Positions 16,547 to 24,028 of a stretch of DNA of 25,790 nt are shown here, piece after piece (position 1 is the stretch's first letter; the number at the start of each line of letters is the position of its first letter). Position numbers and translations under genes: made by a program. The notes under the pieces were generated by a model, which did not search any database, had not been told where the DNA came from, and was given only the letters and a program-made list of their open reading frames with translations. The DNA comes from JBDNJM01 sp041687755. GTDB lineage: Bacteria; Planctomycetota; UBA1135; GCA-002686595. The stretch lies in the NCBI GenBank assembly GCA_041687755.1, contig JBDNJM010000029.1, forward strand, positions 1-25,790. Reading direction: 5' to 3'.

Positions 16547-17314
16547 CTACAGGAACTCGCGCGTATCGAGCACGACGACGTCATCGCGCTCGGCTAGGCG
16601 GTCGAGGAGCCAGTACTTGTGCCACGCGCCGTAGGTGATGGCCACGCGGCCGGTGCTGCCTTCGGCGACCAAGCTGTCGAGGGCGGCCTCGAGCAGGGAC
16701 CAGTGGGCGATGTTGATGTTGTCCCAGCCGCCGGGGCCGAGGTCGTCGCCGAACAGGGCCTCATAGGGCACGAGGCCGAGCCGCACGGTCTCGTCGTAGC
16801 GCGGGTCGTGGAGGTCGGCGGGGCGGTCGCCGAGGCCCATGCGTTCGAGCTGCTCGTCGATGCCGGCCTGGCCGGCGTTGACGGCGGCCGTGTCCTCGGG
16901 GCGCGTCTCGCGCCACTCGTCCATCAGGCGGCCGCGCTCCGTGGCCATCTCGGTCGTCCAGCCGGCGCAGGGGACGATCTCGAAGCCGAGTTCGGACTGC
17001 AGCGGGAACAGGACCTCGGTGTACTCGGGGAAGCGGCGCACGCGGGGCTCTTCAATTGCGCCCGTCGCTTTGAATTCAGCGGCGGCGGTCGGGAAGCGAT
17101 CGGGCGGGATCTCCGTCAGGACCGCGTCGGGCGCGACGTTGCGCAGCAGGCGCTCCAACTCGTCCAGGCCGTACTCTTCGCTGGTGAGATGGTTCGAATG
17201 CGTTGTTCCGACGACCACGACCTCGAGCTTCGAAGCGGCGGCCTCGGGGGCGTGGCAAGCGCCGAGGGCGCTCAGGAGCAGAGCGCTGAGAGAGAGTTGA
17301 AGGATTCGGCGCAT
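16547..17314 (-). CDS. Lipoprotein with a TraB/ChaN-like fold
   Basis: The 255-residue product has a lipoprotein signal peptide with lipobox LGAC (Cys20). The mature part begins EVVVVGTTHSNH, followed by LDELERLLRNVAPDAVLTEIPP, and ends with VAITYGAWHKYWLLDRL and a strand VVVLD. This pattern (an early GTxH, a PDAVLxE strand, and a late YGxxH) matches the TraB/GumN/ChaN/EreA-like superfamily, whose members include putative metal-dependent hydrolases and haem-binding lipoproteins. The exact family and substrate are not clear, and I would not name an activity. Nine consecutive C on the coding strand lie directly before the ATG. It is convergent with the PA14 gene and ends at a shared hairpin. 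Confidence 0.75.
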   Translation of the reverse strand: MRRILQLSLSALLLSALGACHAPEAAASKLEVVVVGTTHSNHLTSEEYGLDELERLLRNVAPDAVLTEIPPDRFPTAAAEFKATGAIEEPRVRRFPEYTEVLFPLQSELGFEIVPCAGWTTEMATERGRLMDEWRETRPEDTAAVNAGQAGIDEQLERMGLGDRPADLHDPRYDETVRLGLVPYEALFGDDLGPGGWDNINIAHWSLLEAALDSLVAEGSTGRVAITYGAWHKYWLLDRLAERDDVVVLDTREFL

Positions 17315-17631
17315 GGGGGGGGGTGATTTCTCGATCTTCAGTGACGCGGCGGTCGGTCAGTCTGCGGTCCTGGGGCGGACTGTCCATGATTCCGATGCCA
17401 TCGCGCTCAGGGGCCTTGGCGGTGGACGGACCAATCGGGGACACGTGTTTCAGGAGGACGGTCAGACGGGGTTCTGACTCGATTCCGGACACGGCGTCCC
17501 CGATTTTTGTGTCGCCCAGGTCGCCAGCCTGCGTAGAACGCAAGCAGGCTTCGAACCGCTCGAAGCCCATTCGAACACCCCTCGCCGCGCCATGCGGTGC
17601 CCCCTCCTCGGCCCTACCGGCCGCGCTTTCC
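17315..17631. other. 317-bp divergent intergenic region
   Basis: This lies between the TraB-like lipoprotein (minus) and the thioredoxin-fold protein (plus). It begins with nine G (17315-17323). The middle is occupied by the folded element at 17433-17508. The rest, 17509-17631, must hold the leader of the thioredoxin gene but shows no clear promoter or ribosome site. A plus-strand frame is open from 17323 into the thioredoxin gene, but it lacks coding character. Confidence 0.6.
17433..17508 (+). other. Folded intergenic element with three nested helices and a T-run
   Basis: An outer 10-bp helix pairs AATCGGGGAC (17433-17442) with GTCCCCGATT (17496-17505). A 5-bp helix pairs CGTGT (17444-17448) with ACACG (17489-17493). 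An inner 6-bp helix pairs GTCAGA (17461-17466) with TCTGAC (17473-17478) around CGGGGT. The right arm ends in TTTTT (17504-17508). All three nest in one fold. It could be a REP-like repeat, a structured RNA or a terminator; the sequence alone does not decide. Confidence 0.55.
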
Positions 17632-18693
17632 ATGCTCAGCCTGATCTCTGCTGTCGCCCTCTCCATCGCACCCGCCACCGCGACCGCCGGCGACGGCTGG
17701 TACGCCGACTTCGACGAGGCGGCCGCGGTCGCCCGCGCCGAGGGCAAGGACCTGCTGGTCGACTTCACCGGTTCCGACTGGTGCGGTTGGTGCATCCGCC
17801 TGCACGACGAGGTCTTCCAGTACGACACGTTCCTCGAGCCGGTCCGTGAGAACTACATCCTCGTGGCGCTCGACTTCCCGAACGGCGAAGAGGCCAAGGC
17901 GGCCGTGCCGAACCCGGAGCGCAACGGGGAGCTGCAGGAGAAGTACGAGGTCCGCGGCTTCCCGACGATCCTCGTCATGAACCCCGACGGTGAGGTCTTC
18001 GCCCAGATGGGCTACGCCGCGGGCGGCCCCGAGAAGTACGTCGAGTCGATGACCGCCTCGGTCGCGGTCGGCAAGGAAATGCTGAGCAAGGCCGGCAAGC
18101 TCGAGGAGGCCTTCGCGGCCGCCGAGGGCGACGCGCGCATCGCTCTGATGGGCGACGCCATCGCGCTGCTCGAGAAGGCCGCCGAGGCCGACTCCTCGAT
18201 CGGCTGGGACCGCGTCGCGCCGATCGCCCAAGCCGCCTTGGAGTTGAGCGGCGAAGCTCACGAAGGCCTCAAGCTGCGCGCCGTCGGTGCGCTGCTCGGC
18301 GGCACCCCGGACCAGGCGCTGCTCGACATGGCCTACGAGATGGACAGCACCAACGAGAAGGGCGTGTTTGAGAAGGCCCTGATGGCCCAGATGACGGGCG
18401 TGCAGGACGACGTCACCGCGACGGCAGTCACCGAAAAGCTCGTCCAGTTCGCGACCACGATGACCGCCCAGGACGCAGAGGCGTGCGCCGGCATGATGGC
18501 CCAGGTCGCCATGTGGAACGAGCGGATGCTCAGCGATCACGACACCGCCGTGCTGCTCGCGACCCACGCGATGAACCTGCAGCCGGAGATGGATGAAGGC
18601 ATGGTCGAGATGCTCAAGTCGATCCTCGACGTCGAAACCGTTGATGAAGAGGTCGTCGAAGAGGTCGAGGAAGAGCCCGTCACCCAGGGCTGA
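17632..18693 (+). CDS. Exported thioredoxin-fold protein with C-terminal helical extension
   Basis: The 353-residue product has a signal peptide (MLSLISAVALS, with a likely cut after ATATA). The thioredoxin-like domain follows: LLVDFTGSDWCGWC with CxxC at Cys51/Cys54, VEVF-type surroundings (LHDEVFQYDTFLEPV), and the cis-Pro segment VRGFPTILVMNPDGEV. It resembles the Thioredoxin_7/DsbD-gamma-like proteins of this phylum, which handle thiol-disulfide exchange outside the cytoplasm. From about residue 150 the protein is Ala/Glu/Met-rich and helical, without a domain I can name, and it ends in an acidic tail (DEEVVEEVEEE). It may service disulfide-rich exported proteins, such as those encoded at 2482 and 4005, though no linkage is shown. 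The start at 17632 is fixed by the signal peptide. Confidence 0.88.
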   Translation: MLSLISAVALSIAPATATAGDGWYADFDEAAAVARAEGKDLLVDFTGSDWCGWCIRLHDEVFQYDTFLEPVRENYILVALDFPNGEEAKAAVPNPERNGELQEKYEVRGFPTILVMNPDGEVFAQMGYAAGGPEKYVESMTASVAVGKEMLSKAGKLEEAFAAAEGDARIALMGDAIALLEKAAEADSSIGWDRVAPIAQAALELSGEAHEGLKLRAVGALLGGTPDQALLDMAYEMDSTNEKGVFEKALMAQMTGVQDDVTATAVTEKLVQFATTMTAQDAEACAGMMAQVAMWNERMLSDHDTAVLLATHAMNLQPEMDEGMVEMLKSILDVETVDEEVVEEVEEEPVTQG

Positions 18694-18715
18694 GCTCCGT
18701 TCGACTCCGAAACGA

Positions 18716-18761
18716 CAGGCGCCCCGCGTCCCGCTTGAAAGAGCGGGGCGCGGGGCGCCTG
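18716..18761. terminator. 20-bp hairpin between convergent genes
   Basis: Arms 18716-18735 and 18742-18761 pair along 20 positions with a single T/G wobble and a 6-nt loop (TGAAAG). The hairpin is 23 nt past the thioredoxin-fold gene and 24 nt from the end of the minus-strand cupin gene, so it probably stops transcription from both sides. Confidence 0.8.
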
Positions 18762-18784
18762 GGGTTTCGGGGGCCAGCGTCAGC

Positions 18785-19837
18785 TCAGGCCGTGACTTCG
18801 AGCAGGCTCAGATCGGCGCTGGAGCTGACCAGAGCGGTCGGAGTGCCGGCGGGCACGGTGCAGCAGGCGTCGGGACCGAGGGTCAGCTCCGCGTCGTCGA
18901 TCAGCACGGTCGCGCTGCCCGACAGGACGTAGAAGAACTGCAGCGGGTCGTCCCCGGTGAGATCGATCTCGCGGGCGTCGCCCACAGGGCGCAGGACGCG
19001 GACGCTCGTCACGCCGTCGCTGGCCTCCGCGATGCCCGTGTCGCGGAGGGCGAGGCCGCAGGCCTCGTCGACCTCCCAGGAGGCGTGCTCGGCGCAGCTG
19101 CGCACGAACCGCTGCCCGCCGTATTCGAGGCCCGGACGGGCGGGGCCGTTGGGCAGTTCGAGGGTGGGGTCGGTGCAGGTCTCGTGCTCGGCGGGGCAGC
19201 CGACCTCGATCAATTCGAGGCCGTCGGAGCTTTCGAGCACGCGGTGCCGGATGCCGGGCGGCTGGAGCACGCAGTCGCCGGGCTCCATCCAGAACGGCTC
19301 GCCCTGGTCCTGGTAGACAACGCGTACGCGGCCCCGGTGGCAGTAGATGATCTGGAAGCGAACGCCGTGGTGGTGGACGTAGTCGGGCACCGGGCCGCAG
19401 TCCGCGATGCGGATGTGGCTGGCGACCGTGTGCCCGCCGAGCCGCCCGGGCAGCAGGTCGCGGTAGCCCATGCCGGCGCGGCCGCGGGACCAGGCGCTCG
19501 GGTCGCTGGGGTACTGGAGCACGAGGTCGGGGACGAGGGCCGGGACGTGCAGATGGCCGGCGGGCGTCTGCCACTCGATGTGCGTGCCGTTGGGCGCGCG
19601 GGTGCCTTCGGGCGCGAGACCCTCGACCCTCGGCAGGCGCAGCAGGCCGGGCGCGCCGGTGTGGCGGGCGTCGAGGCGCACGCGCAGGCCGGGGCCGTCG
19701 AGCACGGCGACGCGCGGCGCGTCCGCGGGGAAGATCGTCCGCAGCTGGAACCCGAGGCGCTCGACGAAGAATTCACAGGTGGGCGCGAGAGGCTCGGCGG
19801 GCAGCACGACTTCGGCGGGCGGATCGGAGTTCGTCAT
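18785..19837 (-). CDS. Half-VOC / double-cupin fusion protein
   Basis: The 350-residue product begins with about 55 residues like one beta-alpha-beta-beta-beta module of the VOC/glyoxalase fold (CEFFVERLGFQLRTIFP, AVLDGPGLRVRLD). A first cupin follows at about 145-225, with HHH at 155-157, the family's usual Glu replaced by Gln (HxH-x4-Q-x6-G), and a later ligand His in PPGIRHRV. A second cupin at about 300-348 (QFFYVLSGSATVLID, CTVPAGTPTALV) lacks the metal histidines. The whole resembles bicupin dioxygenase or isomerase-type proteins, but no reaction can be assigned. The frame is open to 20605, but that extension is the antisense of the formyltransferase. The start used is MTNSDPP. It is divergent from the formyltransferase with a 57-bp gap. 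Confidence 0.8.
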   Translation of the reverse strand: MTNSDPPAEVVLPAEPLAPTCEFFVERLGFQLRTIFPADAPRVAVLDGPGLRVRLDARHTGAPGLLRLPRVEGLAPEGTRAPNGTHIEWQTPAGHLHVPALVPDLVLQYPSDPSAWSRGRAGMGYRDLLPGRLGGHTVASHIRIADCGPVPDYVHHHGVRFQIIYCHRGRVRVVYQDQGEPFWMEPGDCVLQPPGIRHRVLESSDGLELIEVGCPAEHETCTDPTLELPNGPARPGLEYGGQRFVRSCAEHASWEVDEACGLALRDTGIAEASDGVTSVRVLRPVGDAREIDLTGDDPLQFFYVLSGSATVLIDDAELTLGPDACCTVPAGTPTALVSSSADLSLLEVTA

Positions 19838-19881
19838 GGGGTGCTGGGTGGAGCGGCGGCGTGCACTGGCCGGCGCCAGTC

Positions 19882-19887
19882 TAGGAT
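19882..19887 (+). promoter_or_regulatory. Candidate -10 box (TAGGAT) of a leaderless formyltransferase mRNA
   Basis: TAGGAT is followed by 7 nt (GTCCCCC) and then GTG at 19895, giving transcription start at the codon. The in-frame ATG at 19886 overlaps the box itself, which argues for GTG as the start. A minus-strand TAGACT (19878-19883) overlaps it and could serve the cupin gene. Confidence 0.4.
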
Positions 19888-19894
19888 GTCCCCC

Positions 19895-20635
19895 GTGAAC
19901 TCCCCGAAGTACGCGTTTCTTTGCCTGGAAGAGCACCCCTATGCGCGGGAGATGCTCGTGCGGCTGCTGGCCGGCGGCTTTCGCCCCGACGTGATCGTCG
20001 AGGAGTCGAGCGAAGTCGCGGACGAAGAGCGGCGCAAGTTCCTGGAGCGCATCGCGGAGCGGCCCGTTGGCCCGGCGATCGCGGCCCAGGCCGCGGAGCA
20101 CTCGATTCCCGTCGAGAGCTGCGCCAAGCACACGTCCAAGGGCCTCGTGCCGCTGCTCGAGGGTCGCGAGCTCGACCTGATCGTGCTCGGAGGCACGCGC
20201 GTGATCCGCGGGGCGGTGCTCGACCTGCCGCGCGACGGCGTGATCAACAGCCATCCCGGCCTGCTGCCGGACTGTCGCGGGTCGGCTTCGCCGGCCTGGT
20301 CGGTGCTGCACGACATCAGAATCGGAGCGAGCACGCACTTCTGCGACAGCTCGATCGACACAGGCGACCTGCTCCTGCGGCGCGAGCTGGCGGTCGTGCG
20401 CGGGGCGACCTACGAGGACCTGTGCTACGGGACGCTGGTGCTGGCCGGTCAGCTGATGCGCGAGGCGCTCGAGGCCTACGTTGGCGGCGAGTGGCCGACG
20501 CTGCGCGCCCCCCAAGGCGAGTCCGCGTGGCCGACGTTCAAGAACGCGTCGGAGGACGTGTTGGAGCAGGTGCGCGCGAAGCTCGCCAACCAGAGCTACG
20601 CGCACTACTCGGACGTCGGGACCGGGGAGCGCTAG
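19895..20635 (+). CDS. Formyltransferase-family protein
   Basis: The product is 246 residues from GTG (249 from the ATG at 19886). It has the Rossmann-like formyl-transferase core seen in methionyl-tRNA formyltransferase, GAR transformylase and sugar N-formyltransferases, which move a formyl group from 10-formyltetrahydrofolate to an amine. Catalytic residues are present: Asn and His in INSHPGLLP (Asn121, His123 in ATG numbering), and Asp158 in SIDTGDLLL, about the spacing found in PurN. RGSASPAWSVLHD and GASTHF complete the loop around the folate. No C-terminal tRNA-binding domain is present, so it is not a full Fmt. It is longer than PurN and has a distinct N-terminus (YAFLCLEEHPYAREM), so the acceptor substrate is unknown. 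The neighbouring genes give no pathway hint. Confidence 0.85.
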   Translation: MNSPKYAFLCLEEHPYAREMLVRLLAGGFRPDVIVEESSEVADEERRKFLERIAERPVGPAIAAQAAEHSIPVESCAKHTSKGLVPLLEGRELDLIVLGGTRVIRGAVLDLPRDGVINSHPGLLPDCRGSASPAWSVLHDIRIGASTHFCDSSIDTGDLLLRRELAVVRGATYEDLCYGTLVLAGQLMREALEAYVGGEWPTLRAPQGESAWPTFKNASEDVLEQVRAKLANQSYAHYSDVGTGER

Positions 20636-20671
20636 AGGTCCGTAGGCTGCGCTGGCCGACGCCGTGCGCGG

Positions 20672-21145
20672 CTAATCGTCGCCGGCGGGCGGCGCGCTCT
20701 GCCACATCACGTGGTGGATGCGCCAGCCGTCAGGGCCCTTGGCGAGGTGAAAGTAGTCCTGGCCCCAATAGGCCGTGAGCTTCGCCGTTGCGGTCTGGTC
20801 GCAGACCTCGTGCAGCGTGATCTCGTAGGTCAGATCGTCGCCCTGCTGGCCCTCGTCGTTCCAGCCGGTGGCGAGCTCGACGGCCTGCTCCAAGGTCATG
20901 TGCAGGGCGTCGCGGTAGCCCTCGTCGCCCATCCGGTAGCCCATCTTCTTCAGGTCGGGCGAGAGCGCGCGCTCGAGGCGGGCCGGCTCGGCGCGGTAGA
21001 AGCCGAGCACGTAGTTCTCGATGGCGGCGTGGACGGCCTGCTCGTCGGGGGTGCGTCGCTGCTGTTGGGGAGCGGCCTGGAACGGGAGGGCGAAGCCGAA
21101 GCCGAGAGCGGCGGCGAGGGCGGCGGTGGGCAGCGTCAGGTTCAT
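20672..21145 (-). CDS. Exported NTF2-like protein (putative lumazine-binding family type)
   Basis: The 157-residue product has a signal peptide (MNLTLPTAALAAALGFGFAL, cut near QAAPQ). A compact NTF2-like domain follows: AVHAAIENYVLGFYRAEPARLERALSPDLKKMGYR (a segment helix and first strands), then ITLHEVCDQTATAKLTAYW and DGWRIHHVMW. This matches the small cone-shaped fold of the putative lumazine-binding/SnoaL-like proteins; such proteins bind small hydrophobic ligands or serve as enzymes, and none of the residues here defines which. The gene is convergent with the formyltransferase, 36 nt between stops. TAGAAT lies 30 nt before the ATG. Function in the envelope is unknown. Confidence 0.82.
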   Translation of the reverse strand: MNLTLPTAALAAALGFGFALPFQAAPQQQRRTPDEQAVHAAIENYVLGFYRAEPARLERALSPDLKKMGYRMGDEGYRDALHMTLEQAVELATGWNDEGQQGDDLTYEITLHEVCDQTATAKLTAYWGQDYFHLAKGPDGWRIHHVMWQSAPPAGDD

Positions 21146-21175
21146 GCACCCCAGTTCGCAGGGGCCGGTGCGTGG

Positions 21176-21181
21176 ATTCTA
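21176..21181 (-). promoter_or_regulatory. Candidate -10 box (TAGAAT) of the NTF2-like gene
   Basis: On the minus strand TAGAAT, close to the sigma-70 consensus, lies 30 nt before the ATG at 21145. It would give a leader of about 24 nt. No convincing -35 hexamer lies 16-18 nt further upstream. Confidence 0.35.
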
Positions 21182-21426
21182 GTTTCGTGCGAGATCGTTG
21201 GATTCGAGGCCCGCGAGGCGCCCCAGGAGATGGATCTAAGCCGAGCTTGGCCGACGGGCCGCCGCGCCCCTGCAGGGAGAGAACGCCAGGGGATGCGGCC
21301 GCGTCGGGCGCGATCCGTATGCTGCTGCGGAGCCCCGCGCTCGGCCGCCATGTCGCCTCGTCATCCCCCCCTCCGCTTGCGCGCATTCCGCGCGTGGCCA
21401 CCTTGCGCAGAGGGACTGGGCGAGCG

Positions 21427-22287
21427 TTGACGGGTCGCGGCTCCAAGGGAAGAGCGCTCTGCGCCGGACTCGCGATGGTCATGTTCGCGGGCAACTCGTT
21501 GCTCTGCCGGGCGGCGCTGCTCGGCGAGCGCATCGACCCCATCGGGTACACGGGGCTGCGGCTGGCAAGTGCGGCGTTGGTCCTGCTGCCCTGGGCGCTG
21601 CGCGCGCGGCGCAGCGGCACTCGCGTCGATCCGCTCGGCGCCGGCTCGCTGCTGCTGTACGCGTTCGCCTTCTCGTACGCATATCTCTCGCTCAACACGG
21701 GCACGGGCGCCCTGCTGCTGTTCGGGAGCGTGCAGGTGTTCATGCTGCTCGCCGGGCTGTGGCGCGGGGATCGGCCGAGCCCGCGGCAGTGGGGCGGCCT
21801 GGTTCTGGCGCTTGTCGGCCTGGTGGTGCTGGTCGCGCCCGGGCTGAACGCTCCGACGCCGGGCGCGGCGGCACTGATGACGGTCGCGGGCCTGGGCTGG
21901 GCGCTCTACACCCTGTGTGGCCGGCAGTCGGCGCGGCCGGCGGAGTCCACGGCGCTGAACTTCCTTGTTCTGCTGCCGGTGGCGGGGCTCGCGCTGTTCG
22001 CGGCCGGGACGGGGGGCTGGACGCGCGAGGGCGTGCTGCTGGCGATCCTGTCAGGCGCGATCAGCTCGGGCGTCGGGTATGTGCTGTGGTACGCGAGCCT
22101 GCCGAGCCTGAGCCGCAGCGCAGCGGCGATCGTGCAGTTGACAGTGCCTGTGCTGGCCGCGCTGTTCGGCGTGCTGTTCCTGAGCGAGGACCTGACCGGG
22201 CGGCTCGTGGGTGCGGCAGCGATCACGCTGGGCGGGATCGCGCTGGCGCTGGCGCCGGGTCGCGCGGCGCGGCCCGGCTCCGTCTGA
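21427..22287 (+). CDS. EamA-family (DMT superfamily) transporter
   Basis: The product has about ten membrane helices in two EamA repeats. Repeat 1 runs from GRALCAGLAMVMFAGNSLLC through LAGLWRGDRPSPRQWGGLVLALVG. Repeat 2 runs from AALMTVAGLGWALYTLCG to GRLVGAAAITLGGIAL. The second repeat has the typical SSGVGYVLWYASLPSLS and the signature helix QLTVPVLAALFGVLFLSED. Members export or import metabolites such as amino acids across the inner membrane; the substrate cannot be read from sequence. The start is uncertain. The frame is open from 21172, with ATG at 21319 and GTG at 21394, but the Arg/Ser/Pro-rich sequence before 21427 looks non-coding. TTG at 21427, preceded by GAGGG about 12 nt upstream, fits the first helix best. 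A hairpin overlaps the stop. Confidence 0.88.
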   Translation: MTGRGSKGRALCAGLAMVMFAGNSLLCRAALLGERIDPIGYTGLRLASAALVLLPWALRARRSGTRVDPLGAGSLLLYAFAFSYAYLSLNTGTGALLLFGSVQVFMLLAGLWRGDRPSPRQWGGLVLALVGLVVLVAPGLNAPTPGAAALMTVAGLGWALYTLCGRQSARPAESTALNFLVLLPVAGLALFAAGTGGWTREGVLLAILSGAISSGVGYVLWYASLPSLSRSAAAIVQLTVPVLAALFGVLFLSEDLTGRLVGAAAITLGGIALALAPGRAARPGSV

Positions 22288-22298
22288 GGGAGCCGGGC
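22272..22298. terminator. 10-bp hairpin overlapping the EamA stop codon
   Basis: GCCCGGCTCC (22272-22281) pairs exactly with GGAGCCGGGC (22289-22298). The loop GTCTGAG contains the TGA stop. It lies 15 nt from the stop of the convergent lipoprotein gene at 22313 and may end both transcripts, although no T-run is present. Confidence 0.55.
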
Positions 22299-22312
22299 GC
22301 GCTGCGGCCGGA

Positions 22313-22708
22313 CTACTCGCCCGGGTCGAGGCTGGCGAAGGCGGGGGCCAGGATCTCCATCACGTCGGGGATCTGCATGATGCGCATCATCTCACCTCCG
22401 ACTTTGGCGGTCATGTCGTCCTCCATGGCCTCCGCGGCGAGGGCTTCGGCCTGCTCTGCTGTGGGCTCCGGCAGGGCATCTTGGCGGGCGGTGATGTCGC
22501 GCATTTTCTCGCCCATTGCTTCGATCTTGGTGGCGGCCTGCTCGGCGCTGGCGGTGTCGGTGACCGATTCGAGGATCCCGATCAGTTCGGCTTGGGCGGC
22601 CTTGCCGTCTTCGAGCACCGCGGCGTAGGGATCGCCGCCGCAGCCGACGAGCGTGAGGGTGAGGGGCAGCAGGGCGACGGCGAGCAGGGCGTGGCGGAGG
22701 AGGCGCAT
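22313..22708 (-). CDS. Small helical lipoprotein, function unknown
   Basis: The 131-residue product has a lipoprotein signal peptide ending in the lipobox LVGC (Cys23), followed by GGDPYAAV. The mature part is Ala/Glu/Met-rich and predicted helical (ILESVTDTASAEQAATKIEAM, split by short turns; AEQAEALAAEAMEDDM; MMRIMQIPDVMEIL). I do not recognise a defined family. It resembles small lipoproteins with helical bundles seen widely in Planctomycetota. It is convergent with the EamA gene and divergent from the aldolase gene. Six C lie directly before the ATG on the coding strand, and a run of eight G (22727-22734) lies a little further upstream. Confidence 0.78.
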   Translation of the reverse strand: MRLLRHALLAVALLPLTLTLVGCGGDPYAAVLEDGKAAQAELIGILESVTDTASAEQAATKIEAMGEKMRDITARQDALPEPTAEQAEALAAEAMEDDMTAKVGGEMMRIMQIPDVMEILAPAFASLDPGE

Positions 22709-22848
22709 GGGGGGCAGGTGAATCGTGGGGGGGGTCGAATAGGAAGTGACGCCATGAGCCTACGGACCGGCCGCGGCGACGCGGCCCGGTGGGGCGGTGA
22801 AATCTGGGCGGGGTCCCGGGTGACGGCGGCCGGGGTCGGGGCGGCTGC

Positions 22849-22854
22849 TAGGCT
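22849..22854 (+). promoter_or_regulatory. Candidate -10 box (TAGGCT) of a leaderless aldolase-family mRNA
   Basis: TAGGCT is followed by exactly 7 nt (GCGCCCC) and the ATG at 22862. The spacing predicts transcription starting at the start codon. No Shine-Dalgarno sequence is present, consistent with leaderless translation. Confidence 0.4.
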
Positions 22855-22861
22855 GCGCCCC

Positions 22862-23974
22862 ATGGATCAGGATCTACTGAAGCGGCGGCGGGAGCTGCGC
22901 GAGACGTGTCGGCCGCTGCTGGGGCACGTGCGCGAGACGCCGTCGGAGTTGATGCGCGCCGCCGCGGACTGGCTGGACGAGCGAGGTGCCGATCCGGATG
23001 TCTACGGGACCGGGGAGGAGCTGCAGGCGTTTGAGCAGCGGGTTGCGGAGCTGCTGGGGTTCGAGGCGGCGCGCTTTATGCCGAGTGGCTCGATGGCCCA
23101 GCCGATCGCCCTGCGGATCTGGTGCGAGCGGGCTCGGCTGCCGCACTTCGGCATGCATCCGACCTCGCACGTCGAGCTGCACGAGGAGCGCGGGTACGCG
23201 CACCTGCACGGCTTGCGCGCGAGCCTGATCGGTCCGGCGCAGAGTCCCCTGCTGGCGGAGCACCTCGAGGCCTGCCCAGAGGCGCTTGCCGTACTCCTGA
23301 CCGAACTGCCGATCCGCGAGGCCGGCGGTCAGCTGCCGACCTGGGAGCAGCTCGGCGCGCTCAAGACGGCGGCCATCGAGCGCGGCGTGCCGCTGCACCT
23401 GGACGGAGCACGGCTGTGGGAGTGCGCGCCGGCCTACGGTCGCAGCCTCGCCGAGATATGCGAGGGCTTCGACTCTGCCTACGTCTCGTTCTACAAGGGC
23501 ATCGGGGCGTTGCCTGGTTCGATGCTCCTGGGCGACGCGGAATTCATCGCAGAGGCCAAGCTGTGGCAGCGGCGCCAGGGCGGCGTGTTGTACACGCTCA
23601 GCCCCGGCCTGGCGACGGCGGCGGCCAAGCTCGACGAGCGGCTCGCTGCGATGCCGGCGTGGCACGCGCGGGCGGGCGAGGTGGCAGCCGTGTTGAACGG
23701 GGTGAAGGGCGTGCGCACCCTGCCCGATCCGCCGCACACGAATCTGTTCCACGTGTTCTTGGACCTGGACCCGGAGGCAGCGCTCGCCGCACGCGATGTG
23801 GTCGCCGCGCGCTGCGGCCTGTGGCTGTTCCAGAGCGTGCGTGCCGCTGATAAGCCGGGCACGAGCCGCTTCGAGTGGACCGTGGGGCAGCCAGCGATCG
23901 AGGTCTCGGACGCGGACCTTCGCGGCGCCTGGGAGACCCTGCTGGAGGATCAGCCGGCTGCGCCACGAGCATGA
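22862..23974 (+). CDS. PLP-dependent threonine aldolase / beta-eliminating lyase family enzyme
   Basis: The 370-residue fold-type I PLP enzyme belongs to the Beta_elim_lyase group that includes low-specificity threonine aldolase, which splits threonine to glycine and acetaldehyde. Visible features are YGTGEELQAFEQRVAELLG at about 48, MPSGSMAQPIAL (phosphate loop) at about 78, HLDGARLWE with Asp181 that contacts the pyridine nitrogen, and SFYKGIGALPGSML with Lys212 as the Schiff-base lysine. The usual family order is kept and the length is normal. It is cytoplasmic, with no signal peptide. SFYKG with an acidic/Trp-rich neighbour segment differs slightly from classic SxSKG, so the substrate could be a related beta-hydroxy amino acid. 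The upstream -10-like box suggests its own promoter. The ABC-F gene follows after 63 nt. Confidence 0.88.
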   Translation: MDQDLLKRRRELRETCRPLLGHVRETPSELMRAAADWLDERGADPDVYGTGEELQAFEQRVAELLGFEAARFMPSGSMAQPIALRIWCERARLPHFGMHPTSHVELHEERGYAHLHGLRASLIGPAQSPLLAEHLEACPEALAVLLTELPIREAGGQLPTWEQLGALKTAAIERGVPLHLDGARLWECAPAYGRSLAEICEGFDSAYVSFYKGIGALPGSMLLGDAEFIAEAKLWQRRQGGVLYTLSPGLATAAAKLDERLAAMPAWHARAGEVAAVLNGVKGVRTLPDPPHTNLFHVFLDLDPEAALAARDVVAARCGLWLFQSVRAADKPGTSRFEWTVGQPAIEVSDADLRGAWETLLEDQPAAPRA

Positions 23975-24022
23975 TCTGCTCGGCGACTCGGCCCGGGGGC
24001 TGCGCGTCCCGGCCCGGGGCCC

Positions 24023-24028
24023 TATCCT
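24023..24028 (+). promoter_or_regulatory. Candidate -10 box (TATCCT) upstream of the ABC-F gene
   Basis: TATCCT lies 9 nt before the ATG at 24038, within the range for a leaderless or nearly leaderless transcript. It falls in the 63-nt gap after the aldolase-family gene, so the ABC-F gene may have its own promoter rather than rely on read-through. Confidence 0.35.

Noticed and set aside
17614..18567. A 317-codon minus-strand frame opposite the thioredoxin-fold gene
   Set aside because: The plus strand has a signal peptide, CxxC and cis-Pro motif. The minus frame is a compositional shadow.
19838..20605. Upstream extension of the cupin frame by 256 codons
   Set aside because: It lies antisense to the formyltransferase, whose catalytic motifs are clear.
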